In this document: positions 1 through 11,812 of the stretch, in pieces
Layout of the letters: each line of letters opens with the position of its first letter
Position numbering within the stretch: the stretch's first letter is position 1
Source: Ctenosaura bakeri
Lineage: Eukaryota; Chordata; Lepidosauria; Squamata; Iguanidae
Direction of reading: 5' to 3'
DNA: 64,000 bases
Assembly (NCBI GenBank): GCA_948474755.1
Contig: CAOLHI010001650.1
Location: 62,001-126,000 of the forward strand
Notes under the pieces: generated by a model
Seen by the model: the letters and a program-made list of their open reading frames with translations, nothing else
Told to the model about the DNA's origin: nothing
Databases searched by the model: none
Position numbers and translations under genes: made by a program

Positions 1-364
1 TGTACACGAGAAGTGTTGGGAGAACATCAGTGGAGAAGCGATCTCCAGCCCCTGTGTTGGAAGCTTTGATCTTGCAGAATTTCACTGTGGAATATTCAGC
101 AGCAAGGCATGTTAAACTATTGTTGAGTGCCTCACAGCCCTTGACATGATCTTCGTAGATGTGGACAATGACTGTGGCAGTTTTCCTCTCCTTCTCAACA
201 GCTTCCAGGAATTGTTCCCCATTCTGCAGCTCACAAAGGTAACCGTATTTGGGCCCAAAACTCAGCCGCTGGTGCATGTCCTGCATACAACGCTTGCGGT
301 ATTTCCGTAGGCAACTTTCATCTTCTTTATCATCATTAATTATCTCATACTCCTGCATGCTCAT
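1..364 (-). CDS. PDC: Phosducin, third coding exon (3' part cut by window edge)
   Basis: Reading the minus strand from 364 gives 121 codons plus one base with no stop, starting MSMQEYEI and containing [23 protein letters not shown] and [17 protein letters not shown] recognise these as phosducin. The exon holds the end of the N-terminal Gbeta-gamma-binding region and most of the C-terminal thioredoxin-like domain; the family lacks a redox CxxC and uses this fold for binding. The acceptor is TTTGTAG before ATGAGC, in phase 0. The serine in the junction sequence SRK|MS (residue 78 here) corresponds to the PKA site Ser73 of mammalian phosducin, whose phosphorylation lowers affinity for transducin beta-gamma. 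The exon runs off base 1 at LPTLLVY. Mammalian phosducin is about 246 residues, so roughly 50 residues are missing only because of the window. The phosducin-like paralogues PDCL and PDCL2/3 fit less well because the N-terminal exon also matches PDC. Confidence 0.96.
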   Translation of the reverse strand, partial: MSMQEYEIINDDKEDESCLRKYRKRCMQDMHQRLSFGPKYGYLCELQNGEQFLEAVEKERKTATVIVHIYEDHVKGCEALNNSLTCLAAEYSTVKFCKIKASNTGAGDRFSTDVLPTLLVY

Positions 365-2035
365 CTACAAATATTTAGAACAGTAAGTGTGATTACTGAA
401 TGCACTGATTTACTCATCGAACAGCATGCAGCCACATGGAACAAAATAAGAAAATGTTGTCTTAAGGAATAAGAGAGGAGCATTTGATCTTCATTTATGT
501 TTTGTTAATGCTATTTTCTTTAATGTTTATCTATCATTGTTCTATTGGCATTATTTGATACTCTTCCCCCATTGTAAACAGCAACTTCAGAGGGTAATTT
601 GTAGCATATTTTGTTCTGGTAAGCAAGCATACTGATAAATACAAAATCAGCATATCAATGAAGAAATCCAGAGAAGCAAATAAGCATTTGAGTACATGCA
701 TTAATTGTCCTAACTATGTTTATAAGAAGAAGGAAAAGCAGGCTGTTTCTCTACAGCATGGTTTTACATTATAGAACTAAATATGTCACAGTTGTGACTT
801 TCCATGTTCTAAAAATCTTCATAGCTTAATTTAACATGGGCTTGGTAGATGGTTGCCATTTCTCAGTATTTCATCTGATCTTTTGGGATTCTGTCCTCTT
901 CTTCAAGATTATTAGGGCTAGCAGTTAAATGTCAGAGGGAAAAATCAATTTTGCACTGGAGACCACTGCTATCCTCCCTCTAGGGATAACAATGGTAGCT
1001 CAAATCTTCCAGGTCAGTGTGGAGCAATTAATCCACCCTGGGGTTTAAACTGTTAAAAGATGCTGAAACTTATACCAAATAGATTCAGCATGCTGGACAA
1101 TTCTTTTAACTTTCAGAATAACACTTGGAATAGATGCATTGCTCCAATGACATGCATCTCACCAGTCACTGCTGAGCGGGGGCGGGGGGTCCATGGACTA
1201 AACAGGCTTAGCCCTTTCCTATACATCGAACAATCCTGCTATCCATGGCCAAGAGTCTAGATCAAATACTTGGTTAAGTATACAAGTAGCATCTCCTGGA
1301 ATGACCCTTCCAGTCTGCCTCATCAGGCATCAGCTGCTATGAATAACAGAGGCATAGCATCTTGTCAATTTGGATGCAGTGGACTGATATTTTCATCTCC
1401 CTCTTGCCAGTGATTACCTGTCTGACAATCAGAAACAGGATGTCTGTTGCCATTTCTCCTTGTACCAGAGATCACTGGTGGGAGAGAGGTTAGAAGCATC
1501 AGTCTACTGCGTCCTTATTGACAGGAGAACAGAACTCCATAACTTGCAGTAGCTGATGCCTGGTAAGCCAGGACTGAAGAAGTTTTATGATTCATATACA
1601 TTCCCCACATTATTGCCATGATTGTGTATGTGTAGGGATCACTAATACGAATCACCTGTGGATGTGTAACTCTAGGTTATTTATTCATACCTGCAATTAT
1701 GAATTCCAGCCTATGTTTCTGGAATGAATGAGAAACTACATGCATACAAACCCCTCATGCAATGCAGTGGTAGTGGGGACACTCTGGATTGGCCAGGATT
1801 TCCCTGGGCATGAAGGATTTCTATGTCTGCACATTCACACACGTGTAGATACTTTCGCTTCCATACTGGATGTACGGGTGATGGGAGCATGGATACTGGG
1901 CACATTGGCAATAGGGAAGGTCTGCCTCTATATACCTCAACACATGTTCTTTGTATGTGTAGGATCATTCTCTGAACTACTGGATCTATTCACTCTGTTG
2001 GATTGCTTCAGTTACAGGTTGTTCTTCCTTCTTAC
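365..2035 (-). other. PDC intron between coding exons 2 and 3
   Basis: GT-AG intron of 1671 bp in phase 0. It is AT-rich and I recognise no repeat family or embedded gene in it. Short open frames on both strands have no family resemblance. Confidence 0.85.
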
Positions 2036-2199
2036 CTTGCGACTGAATCGCTCTCTGGTGTCCTTATCATCTTTACTGTGAGCACGATGGGGTGAAGACA
2101 TTTGCCTGATGAGGATCTCTTTCTTGCTTAGAGGAAGGGCATCTCTATCTTTACTTTCTAATTTAAACTTCCGCCAGTCATTGATCACCCCTTTAGGTC
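2036..2199 (-). CDS. PDC: Phosducin, second coding exon
   Basis: This 164-bp exon has acceptor CTCCTAG at 2206-2200 and donor GTAAG from 2035. Its first two bases complete a glycine codon split with the preceding exon, and 54 codons follow (residues 23-76). The sequence begins [15 protein letters not shown], the conserved phosducin helix-1 segment that contacts Gbeta. It continues through [13 protein letters not shown], which holds the serines matching the reported CaMKII-site region of mammalian phosducin, to the basic stretch ERFSRK ending exactly at the donor. Compared with the human protein as I recall it, this exon has about four extra residues in the acidic linker. Codon phase and both neighbouring exons agree, so the call is firm. 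Confidence 0.96.
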
Positions 2200-4740
2200 C
2201 TAGGAGAAGAAACTGGTGTTACTTTGAGATGTTTTCTAGTTTAATTTAATTTTTGAAAATGGATTGCCTGATTTTTTGGTTCTTAGAGCAGAGTCTGAAT
2301 GTGACCAAGCTACTGAAGGAGATAAAAAGACCACTGCACAGATTGGTGGTTCCCAGTAACTGAAAAACACTTTCTAATCAAAGAAAATCTCTGGAAAGGC
2401 ACTTCAAAATATATTAAAATAAACATATGATAAATATACAGAATCATATACAGTCTAAAAAAATCAAAAGAACCTGCAAAATATTGCTATCATTAAGGAA
2501 AAACAGAAAATATCTCCCACTGCCTAATTAATTTACTGTGGTAAAACACAAAGGGTACTTTTGTTCCTTATCAAACACTGCTTAAAAACATTCCAAGAGA
2601 AGATTACCAAACTGGGGTGCAATTAAATGTTTTTTTTTTTAATTAAAGTACAACTTCATGAATACTTCAGTTTTTTAAGGTGATGAAACAGGTATTAAAA
2701 TATAACATTTTGGCAAAAAGTATCCAAAATCGCATTAAGGGGGATGTAGCACTAAAGGTGATAGATACATTCACTCATTGCATTTCTGGGCATATCAAGA
2801 ATGTTAACCTAAAAAGGGACAGAAGGGTAACAGTAATGTTGACTACGCCTCTGGAGATGGTGTGTTTGTTGCATTCTAACAGAAGCAGTAACAACATTTT
2901 TCTGCAGTCTGAAAAAGTTTGCATCTGGAACACACAGGATGATATGATCAATGGCATCAAATGCCCCACAAAAACTGAATAAACAAAATGTGGCTGCAAT
3001 ACAGCAAATGCACAGCATGGAAGCATCCCTTGTGTGGAAAGGGGCTAGCACTTGTTGGTTAGGGAACAGAGCCTCACTGGGCTTGGAAGTTCATGTACAG
3101 AATGTAGGGAGGGCAAACTCAAAGAAGAAAAATGTATTCCCTTCGATTCTGACCCCAGCTGTATTTTGGTTTAATATATAAAGGGCCCAAAGAACCAGGC
3201 TGAAGCTCTGAAGCCTTAGGTAGGATAGGAGAACTCTGATTTCTTGCTTCCAAAATGACAGGTCATTGGCATCCTGAGTTTCACACAGAAAGATTTTTTT
3301 TTTCTTTCTCTTCATGCATATATACCAGATAATAGTGAAAACTAATTTCAGTTGGATTTGTTATTTACTGTGAATGTCTGGATTAACTCATATAAAGTGA
3401 GAGACTGAATATGTGTTTGACTTAAGAGCTGCTAGAATTTCAGTCTTTCAGCCTGGAAGGAAAAAGGAGGGCTTTTTTAAATTAAGGAGAAGCCAAAATT
3501 GAAAAAGAAAATCATACAAATTTCAATTATCTGTATGCAAAGAGGCTTTCTTGTGGGATAATATTCAAGCATCCCTCCGGCACCCTCTCCTACCACTCAA
3601 AGTTGTATAAGATTTAGAGGAGTGAGACTAACTAAATATGTTAAGCGTTCCAGGGCAAAGGAAATTCTATCCAATGGTTATTTTAAGTGGAAAACAACTT
3701 GTATCATTGAACTTTTCCTTCCTCTCCCCTCCAATGCAGTCCCCTGTATCTCCACAAAACCTTTCCAAAGGATCAGGGGACCTCTCCCCAAAAAGCAAGT
3801 GTTGTGTTACAGAAATACAACAGGGAACTGTCTGAAATCAGGCATAGGAATCATACACAGATTAGAGCAATACTGGCACAAATCCAGTCCTCATCTAGTC
3901 CTGACATGATGAGAGCATGTGCAGAGATGCTGGTTCAGTGCAAATACACCAAAAGCTGTCACATATATCGCAGGTTTTAGGCATATTGAACTTTCTACAA
4001 AATTAGGGACTCTAATAGTATGTTGTGTCCAAGAAAATAGACAATTAAGCAATATGCATTTCATCCTCCAAGTCAGTTCAACACTGTGACTGACTTTCTA
4101 ACCAGAATATAGTCATAAAATACTAGATGACACTAGCCATGTTGATCTAATAAGGAGGTACTAAGATAGCAGGTAGCAAACCAGGACACCGCAGGTGGTG
4201 ATGAGATCATTAAACAAAAACTCTTAACGCAATAAGGATCATGAGTATATGAAAATAATATAAGAGGATCAATATATTCATATCCTAAAATAATTATTTA
4301 GCTGTGAGCATGTGTTGGCATGATGATTGTGCTTTAAATATCACTAAATAGTCTATTGTGACTAAAGTCAGCCTGAAAGTGAGAGGCCGTGTAGTGTTAG
4401 AATTTTATTCATTCAAGTTTTGATGCATTCAACTCTATAAAAAGGAACAGCTAGAATTCTTTCATGCATTTTCCATCCGAAAACTGTCTCACTTTACAGG
4501 TGATAAGAGGCAATTGCATATACTTATACCTTGTGTGAATACTGGATCTTACTTTGCTTTGCCTAACGTATGTAGTAATGAAAGCCAACCTTGGTCTTAG
4601 GAATACCCCTAATTAAACAGCCACTATCTGCCCATAACACAATAGAGAAATTCTATTTCATTTGACAGCAGCAGTTGATTGTAGCAAGATTTGGATTTGC
4701 TAAGTTACTACTTAGTGTAAGGCTCGCAAAAATAAATACG

Positions 4741-4763
4741 TACATACATACATACATACATAC
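4741..4763. repeat. (TACA)n microsatellite
   Basis: About six tandem copies of a four-base unit, running into AAAC-type low-complexity sequence. Confidence 0.85.
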
Positions 4764-5124
4764 AAACAAAACAAAAGCTGTATCGTGAAAGAAACTCAGG
4801 CTATGATACAATTTCAGCTTCTAGCCACAATGAGCCATAGATTCATGCTTGCATTTGGTTTTCTGCTGCTATATTCTCCACAATCATGACCTTCACATAT
4901 GGAATATAAAGTGAAAAAATAAGGGGGAACTTTCCAACTCCTACAAGTTTTCTGTAAGGCAAGGAATTTCTAACTCTCGACTGTTAAGTCGTTGTTGTCC
5001 GTCAAAGAAACAAAATTTAATAACAGTCTGAATGGTAGACCCATTCTTTGAATTTATCTCTCTTAGTGGCCCACCTGTCCTAAATGTTTAGTGGGTTCAT
5101 ACAATCTGATTTCTCTTGTTGCTG

Positions 5125-5690
5125 CTATTTATTTTATTATTTTTCAAAATGTATATCCCAAGTTCCTTCCACTGACTCTGTGACTCTACATAATTTTTCT
5201 CCCTACATGACTCCCACAATGATCCTGTGAGGTAGGCCAAACTGAGAGGCAGTTACTGGCCTAAAGACCAAAGCTGGGATTAAGGGGAGTGTATATATTC
5301 TTTGATAATCAGTTGCAGCTGTTGTGATCACCATTATCCTTATTTATACCCTGTCTTTCCATTCAAAACTGAGACTCGGGGGGGGGGATCCATTTTGCCT
5401 CCCAGAATAGGATTTCCTCAGAGATACAAACATAAGCAGTGTGAATTGCAAATTAAACCTATGGACATTGTTTTGTGGCATATTGGCATGCTAACTGACA
5501 GATATGTAGGTAAGGAAAGTTGCGGTATGTGCTATGACAAACAGATGTCTTCTGCCATTTGAGATAGCATCTGTGATATGATAAATACATTGTCTAGTTC
5601 TACTCTGAAATTAGCCAGTGAGGTTTCATGGCTCAGTGGGGACTAGAACTTGAATCTCTCAATAGTTCACTCTTACGCCTGCTCAACATC
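5125..5690 (-). mobile_element. Sauria-type SINE, minus strand, interrupted
   Basis: Bases 5125-5268 match the 3' half of a Sauria SINE read backwards: an ATTTATTTTATT tail, then CAATGATCCTGTGAGGTAGG and a GAGAGGCAGTTACTGG block. Bases 5611-5690 resume the same element (CCAGTGAGG, then TTCATGGCTCAGTGGGGA) toward its tRNA-like head. The intervening ~340 bp does not belong to the SINE and has no family I recognise; it includes a G8-9 run at about 5380. The insertion boundaries are approximate. Confidence 0.5.
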
Positions 5691-5761
5691 ACGTAACACT
5701 ATCAACGTCCTATGTTAAGAACATGTCCCCCTTAGTAATGATGATGTTACAGCTAACTTAC

Positions 5762-5825
5762 CTGTATGTGTAGCCTCTGGTGCTTCAAATTCTTCTTCCA
5801 AACTAAGCTGTGTTTGCTCTTCCAT
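5762..5825 (-). CDS. PDC: Phosducin, first coding exon with start codon
   Basis: The ATG at 5825 opens MEEQTQLSLEEEFEAPEATHTG, which aligns with the acidic N terminus of phosducin and ends in the family sequence ATHTG. The exon contributes 64 coding bases (phase 1) and its donor is CAG|GTAAGT. The start is chosen by homology; the reading frame stays open upstream, but no family match precedes MEE. A possible acceptor (GGCTAG at 5844-5839) would make this exon start at 5838 with a 13-base leader. That fits the known vertebrate arrangement in which PDC has an upstream non-coding exon, which I could not locate. Confidence 0.93.
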
Positions 5826-5838
5826 TGCAGCAAATGAC

Positions 5839-6630
5839 CTAGCCGATGTTAGTGGAGTCAAGAAAGCAAATAATGAATACAGTGAACAAATGAACTGCAG
5901 GTTGCCAAAGCAAACTAGTACATGATTTTCTGCTGCCACAGTTTGTTAGATATGCTTATGAAATCATAATGAATAACACTTTTGTTAGCATCTCATCAAG
6001 GAAAGAAAAGGGAAAAAAAATCCAGTTCTTAAAAGGCATGGCGAGAGTGACTTCTCACTGCATACTGTCTACCTTGTGATTAAATGATATAGGTCCCACC
6101 CCTGCACAAAGACATCCTTGGTCTTCAGATACTCCATTTCCCCCCTGTATATGTTGTACCCGTATGTCTGAGTTTGACCCTGCCTATGGACACAGCAAAA
6201 TCATAACTAGATTTGGATACTGTGATATCTAGACTGGAGGTTAAAGTAGTGCTTCTCCATTTCCCACCACATGGGAGACAACTATACCTTTCCAGAAGTT
6301 TGGGGCCTGTAATTCCCCTCAGGTCCAGCCAACATAGTCAATGAAGAGGTACTGTGCAATCCAAAATGCTTCTCACAACACATTTAACAGGTTCCTTAAA
6401 TGATGGTCCTTTTAACATAAAATGCCCTAAATATATTGAAATCATGGACCCATAACTGCTGAATTTCTCTTTCTTTGCTTCATAGCATAATTGGCTAAAG
6501 TGCAGTTCACATCAAATTCAGAATCCTTCCTTCTCTCTCATTAGTTTTTTCATCTCTTGTTTTTTCCATGCTAAGAACTACTTTGGTAACTTCAGTGGCT
6601 TGCTCCATTTTGCCTCCCTATAATTCTCAG
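5839..6630. other. PDC 5' flank, no recognised feature
   Basis: This lies immediately upstream of the first coding exon. It would contain intron sequence toward an unlocated non-coding leader exon, or promoter-proximal DNA. I see no TATA-plus-exon arrangement that I could defend. Confidence 0.4.
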
Positions 6631-6636
6631 TGGAAT

Positions 6637-6770
6637 ATCATCCAACATTTCACTGAGGACAACCAGGAATCTGCAGCAGTTGAAGTTAACTGAGGAGAAG
6701 GGAGAGGTGGAGGCACAAACTGGGTCATTTTAAAAATAGCTGAAAATCTGGGATGACTGAGGGTTTTAAT
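6637..6770 (+). mobile_element. DNA-element fragment, ATACCCTCCAAC family
   Basis: ATCCAACATTTCACTGAGGA followed by ACTGGGTCATTTTAAAAATA and AGCTGAAAATCTGGGATGA parallel the copy at 32060-32419 (CCCTCCAACATTTT, then AAACTGG and AGCATCTGAAAAAGTGG). This copy is diverged and lacks the right end. Confidence 0.4.
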
Positions 6771-6829
6771 TTTACATTGCATCTTCTTCATTCTGCGTTT
6801 TAAACCTTGCCCCCCAGGCAATTGAAGAC

Positions 6830-7900
6830 ATGCCTCTCTTGTCTTCTTTTAAATCAGGAACTGATATTATCAATTGAGAACAAACAAGCCCCCTTCTTCC
6901 TCATATTTCTAAAGCAAAGGGAACGTGTGCTACTGAGAGGGACCAAACTTGGTCTATAGGTTCAGTTAGTTATTTGTAATAACAATCCCACAGGGCAGAT
7001 TTTGGCCAAACTAGACACAACAGCACTGCCATATTTTTTAAAAAATTACCTCTGTGCTGCCTTTGAATATAAGCAGAAAATATGGGAGAGGGACATTTTT
7101 TTTTATGTCAGAAGGAACTTGAAATGAGGGCAACCCTACATTTCTTACATTCTGAAAACTTTAGGTATTTCCCCTGCAGTTCTTCACATTCCTGGTACTG
7201 AAAAACACATCAGATACATAAATCTAGGGTCACAGAGAATGCGTAGATAGGTGTTTGCATATAAGTAGAAACTCTACTGAAATATACCTTCAGTTGCAAA
7301 AAATTAGATCTTCCTCTGATTTGTAAATGAAAAGGACAGACACATGAAGAAGTACCTTTTCTTGCATCAAGGCTTGTGCTGGCCTTGGTGTGGTGGCATG
7401 AGGCATTTATCTACCCTGAAATATAACTACTCTGAAAGAATAATTGCAAACAGTGAGACATGCCTAGCAGAATCTTATGTATTACAGTCCAAGTGCATAC
7501 AGTGGTAAACTTCGTTATTTAGCCAAACCAAGCACAAACATCTTGGTGCTAGCTTTTGAAAATGTTTTCTTTATCTGGCACAGTTGTCTTTAAAAACATG
7601 TTGTAGATGGGAAGAGGGTTGGGAAATGAGGATGCTGAAGTTCCATGTCCCTGTGCTATTTCCAGATAGTATGCGAGCATCATATGGTAAGTAAATTCTC
7701 AATACAGGTACACCAAATGTCGTTCCATTATGGCCCCAGGCTTGTCAAGAACAAAATAAGCCATAAAAACAGAATGAAAAAAAGGATTTTGCATTTGAGA
7801 ATACAGAAGATCCCTTTGAACCTCAAACTGGTCTTGAAGCATAGCTCACATGTTTCTTTGCTGGAATAGAGCAGTGAGTTCTCTGTGTAGCAACTTTGAT
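6830..7900. other. AT-rich intergenic DNA, nothing recognised
   Basis: No exon, RNA gene or repeat family could be supported here. Short open frames are scattered and of biased composition. Confidence 0.4.
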
Positions 7901-7904
7901 GCCC

Positions 7905-8690
7905 AACCCTGGAATAAAGAGACCAGACACACAAGTTGGGATAACTAAGGGCCACTTTATTTGACCAACTATTTACAAATCATTGTCCTTGAATGGAGCA
8001 AGAGGGAGAAAGCCACCTGAGGTGGGTGTGGCTGAGGCCCAGCATTACTCCCTCAACTACTTCCTCAGCCCACCCTTGGGTGACACACCTGAGCCTTGCG
8101 TGCAATCCAAACTTCTGGATTGCTTCTGCCCTTAGTTGGAAGGCAAACCCAATGGGTTCCCACTGAAGTCCCAGGGCCACTCAGGTGAGAAACCCAAAGC
8201 CTGTGTTGTCCTTAATGTCAGCCTCCCTCCCTTCTCCCTGAGTTTCAGGACCTTGAAGAGGAGGCTTGGGAGCCATACCCTGTATCCAATTTGGTGCCAA
8301 TGGTATACCCCAGATCAGTTTGCTCTTTCTCAACAACTGGCCTGATCAACACCTACTTAGTGACAGCACTTGAAACCAATCTCTTCTTGGATGCAGTATG
8401 GAGAACCCTCTTGGCTCATGAGGTAGGGAGGAGGATTCCTGCTCAGTCCCGAAGCAACCTGGAATCACACATAGCAAAAGAGTGGGCGGGTGGGCTGCAC
8501 TTGATCCCAAATCCCAAATGTAAGGCAGTGTAGGCTTAAATAGCCCTACACCCTGTCCACTCATGTGATGTGTTCCAGTGCCACCCACAAGTGACTCTAG
8601 TCTTTTCCAGGGAGAACATCAAATCCCATGCTCCCACCGCAGTGCCAGGATGATTGGGTCCAGGTAAGCCTTTTTCTGACACCTGGAGAT
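7905..8690 (-). mobile_element. Possible LTR-like retroelement segment, minus strand
   Basis: This block is more GC-rich than its flanks. Read on the minus strand it has a TATA-like CTATTTAAGC (around 8534-8543) and, about 580 bp downstream, CAAATAAAGTGG (7951-7962) that could be a polyadenylation signal, then a T-rich end. No protein motif, clear TG...CA termini or target duplication could be placed. Another class of repeat is equally possible. Confidence 0.3.
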
Positions 8691-8699
8691 AAATTTAGG

Positions 8700-10600
8700 T
8701 GCTGGATTAGGTAAAGGAAACCAGAAAGAGCAAATCAGGGTAGTTTTATATTTTGCTGGAAGGAATAATCTTCTAGAAAATAATGTCCTAGGTCAGGACA
8801 GTATAAACCCCTCTTTCTCCTTATTTTCCTCTTCTCCTTTACTTCTCTATTTTTCAAGTAAGCTCATGTCAAGGTTGTGTGGTTGGACATAACTATAATT
8901 AAAGAAATGGAAATTGCTTCCAGGTAAATATGCTTAAGGTTTAAAATGAGGTTTGAAAATATCCTAAAAATGTTATGAGCATTTTGAGATTCTAGGGGGG
9001 TCTGAAGGTGAAGAAAAATGTGCATTCCAGCTGTGTTTTAAAAAGCAATCCCAGCCCTACCATTGGGCCTATTGAGGAAGTTGCTTCAGACAGCAGAGCT
9101 GGTGTGGAAAGACCTGGTGATAAAGTACTGGACAGTAGAGCAAAATTTGCCACATGGCCTAAGAAGCATCCCCTAGTTTTAGCTCGCAGCCCTTAGGTGT
9201 GGTGGGAGAGACAGTCCTGTGGCCAGAACTGGCAAAAAGACATGGGATAGTCTGGCTGGCTTCTGTGGGTGAGGAAAACAACATCTTGTACTTTGCCTCA
9301 GTGAACAAAATAATTTGGGCTAGCCTATTAAAAGAGCAATTGTTCGATCTGGATTACTGCTCTGTTAGACTGGTAGATGCATATAAAAATATCTCATGGA
9401 AGCAGAACAATACTATTAAGTGTATTTTTAGCTGGTACGAGTGTAAACAGGAGAAAACTGGCTACCACCAAAAGAGATATGTATCTTCAGCTTCATATGA
9501 CTACTCATTATAGTCAGACAGTTTAAAATTAATTAGATTTCTTTTATTACTTCCTTGTATACTTCAAGTCCTGAGGGAATACTAGCTTCAAACAGAAGAG
9601 GACTCCAATATACTCTGCTGAACACATGGTCTCTGTTCAAAAAATTCCAAGTTCAAATGACATCTCCAGACAGACTGGGGAAAAAGTTCAATTTTCAAAC
9701 CCTGGAGAGCCACCATTAGTATGGCCAGTAAACTGAGCTAGAGGAACCAATGACCCAACTCAGTGTGAGGCAATTTTCTGTGCAGTTCTTATCCTTAAGC
9801 CTTTCCAAGACATCCAAAGTTGTTAGACCCTAACCAGAAGAGAAGGCTTAGAATTCTCTTCTGGTCTTCTATAATCTTTGAAAAGTAAGAACATTTTAGT
9901 GTTGTCTTTTAGTAGAAATTCAGCTAGATTTATGTCTCTGACTTAGGTCATTTCCTCACTAGAGGCCATTAATGTATTGTACTGTTATAATGGCATCATT
10001 GCCATTTGCACAATGCCGTTGGGTTAGGGACGCTCTTTTCTGCACCCTTCCCCCTTAAGCAGATGGGTAATGGTATTGCCACTGGTGTTCCTCCCGCATT
10101 ACAGGGCCCTTGGTCACTCCTGTACCCCAACTTCACCCTGAAGGTGAAGGAAGCAATGTTGGCCCACTACCCCTGGCTGGGCAGTGATTTTTTTTTTTTT
10201 TGAAGCTGTACTAATGAAGCAGTGTTGTAACAGCATGACATGCCAGTACACTATTGCACTTTTTCCCTATACTACTTAAAATGTATTAAAAAGCATAAAA
10301 AAGTTTTGACTCAAGGGAGAGATTTAAAATAAACAGGGAAGGTGATAGAAAGTTACCACGCCATGGGAGTCACGGAGGGAGGGACAAGCTGGACAAGCCC
10401 ACAGCCTGCCCACTGCTGGATCTGCCATAACAGGAGCACTATCAAGCACTATAACAGTACTGAACTACAACTACTGATGGGATTGCAGCACTATATCTTA
10501 ACAGATTTTTTTCTGGAAATAGAATATGGCGATTTGACAACACTTGGTGTCGGGAGTCCTCCATGTTTTATTGTTTTAGGATAGCAGTAGACTGAGGAAA
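8700..10600. other. Intergenic DNA, nothing recognised
   Basis: It includes open frames of 104 codons (9199-9513) and 80 codons (10342-10584) with no family resemblance, and a T14 tract ending at 10201. Around 9975-10265 the segments GTACTGTTATAATGGCA and TGTAACAGCATGACATGCC could be ends of a small element, but I could not confirm this. Confidence 0.35.
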
Positions 10601-10609
10601 TAGTGATAG

Positions 10610-10852
10610 TAGGCTGTTAGCTATTCCCAGGCGCCAACCATTCCTTCCGGCTGGAATTTCAAAGGAACCGTTTGGCATGATGACGTTCGTTCTTTTACAA
10701 CTATCTTAGGAGAAACTGTCTGTTAAAGTGTAAGGTGGGGGAAAACGTTCCATTCTCGAGCTTTAACGTCTGAAGACAGCATCCCTTACTATGTTACAAT
10801 AAATCTTCTATTAAGTTTATTGATCCGTGTGAGAGTGAATCTGTTCCTGACA
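10610..10852 (+). mobile_element. Retrovirus-like LTR 3' end (U3/R/U5), partial
   Basis: The run reads like the promoter-distal part of an LTR. AATAAA lies at 10798-10803, followed by a T-rich stretch, GTGTGAGAGTGAATCTGTTC and an end in TGACA at 10852. It is followed by CTTGGGGACAGGAT, which resembles the start of a primer-binding site of the TGGGG type. No gag/pol/env frame follows, so this would be a solo or heavily decayed LTR. The 5' boundary is not visible and could extend to about 10340. Confidence 0.42.
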
Positions 10853-10854
10853 CT

Positions 10855-11350
10855 TGGGGACAGGATAGCAGCTGGATACCAAAGGTGTCACGTGGAAGCA
10901 TGGCTCCTGGACTGGTCACAACCCACTGCTATAGCATTATAGTGATGTTGTGCAGAAATAGTCTTAGTGCTAGTTCAAGGAAGGCAGCTGCTTTGTTGTG
11001 CTCACCCAATCTTTCTTCAGACTTCATATAGAGAATCTACAGACTGAAGCCTAACTAGATATTACACAGAGTACATTGCCACTGCCCTACTTCTCTAACT
11101 CACACCCCTTCAGTAAAACATGCTGATTGCCAATCTCCTCTACAGTTCCCTGACTTTGACCCCCCTCTCTCTCTCAAAACCAAAAACCAAAACCAAACCA
11201 AACCAAACCCCAAAAGACTTTCAGGTATTAGTAAGGAATAATACAAAACTAGGGGAGGTTATCACAGTTTTCTTTTCCCTGACTCTAGTGGAGATGGCAA
11301 AGTCTTGGCCTCCTTTCCTTTCTCCATGCTTAGATAATTGAGTACAAACT
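10855..11350. other. Intergenic DNA with AACC-rich tract
   Basis: A (CCAAA)n-like low-complexity run spans about 11178-11213. Nothing else was recognised; the stretch right of the LTR-like end shows no retroviral protein similarity. Confidence 0.4.
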
Positions 11351-11354
11351 ACTT

Positions 11355-11525
11355 TTTCACTTTGAACTCAGTTTCCCATAATGAAGTAAGCTGAAGAGAA
11401 AGAAGGAAAGTGGGAAGAGGAGAGAGAAACTGGGACATCTTAAAAGCAGCTGAAAAAGTGCAATGGCAGAGATTTAATTGGGATTGTCCCTGTCAAATTG
11501 AGACAGTTGGAAGATGCTGAGTGAA
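11355..11525 (+). mobile_element. DNA-element fragment, ATACCCTCCAAC family
   Basis: This is colinear with 32245-32419: CACTTTGAACT, then AGAGAAACTGGGACATCTTA, AAAGCAGCTGAAAAAGTG, AATTGGGATTGTCCCTGTCA and ACAGTTGGAAGATG. The left half of the element is missing. Confidence 0.5.
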
Positions 11526-11605
11526 CATTTTTATAAATAGTAAGCTGGTTCTAATTGGTAGTGTGCATGTCAAAGGGGAAAACCCTTTCCTTCAAGAACA
11601 GAAGT

Positions 11606-11775
11606 GTTGTTGTTTGTGCCTTTCTGACTTATGGAGACCTGGAGGTGAACCTATCACAGGGTTTTCTGGGGTCATGATGTGACCAAGGTCACCTGGTGAG
11701 TTTCCATGGTTGAACGTAGAATCAAACCCTGACCTCCAGAGTCACAGTCCAATACTCAGACCACTATACCACACT
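11606..11775 (-). mobile_element. tRNA-derived squamate SINE, minus strand
   Basis: Read on the minus strand it starts in a tRNA-like head (AGTATTGGACTGTGACTCTG, then a B-box-like GGTTTGATTC), passes through AAACTCACCAGGTGACCTTG, and ends in a (CAA)n tail. It is full-length or nearly so, with small deletions. Confidence 0.75.
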
Positions 11776-11812
11776 GTGTGTATTGCAAGAAAAGGTGTTA
11801 CTATATCAAGGT

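Larger units (their letters stand above)
2200..5761 (-). other. PDC intron between coding exons 1 and 2
   Basis: GT-AG intron of 3562 bp in phase 1. It holds a short (TACA)n run at 4741-4763 and an interrupted Sauria-type SINE near its 5' end (5125-5690, listed separately). The rest shows nothing I can name. Confidence 0.85.

Noticed and set aside
9199..9513. 104-codon plus-strand frame starting MVGETVLWPE
   Set aside because: It has no recognisable domain, Kozak or splice context, and is within the length expected by chance for 64 kb.
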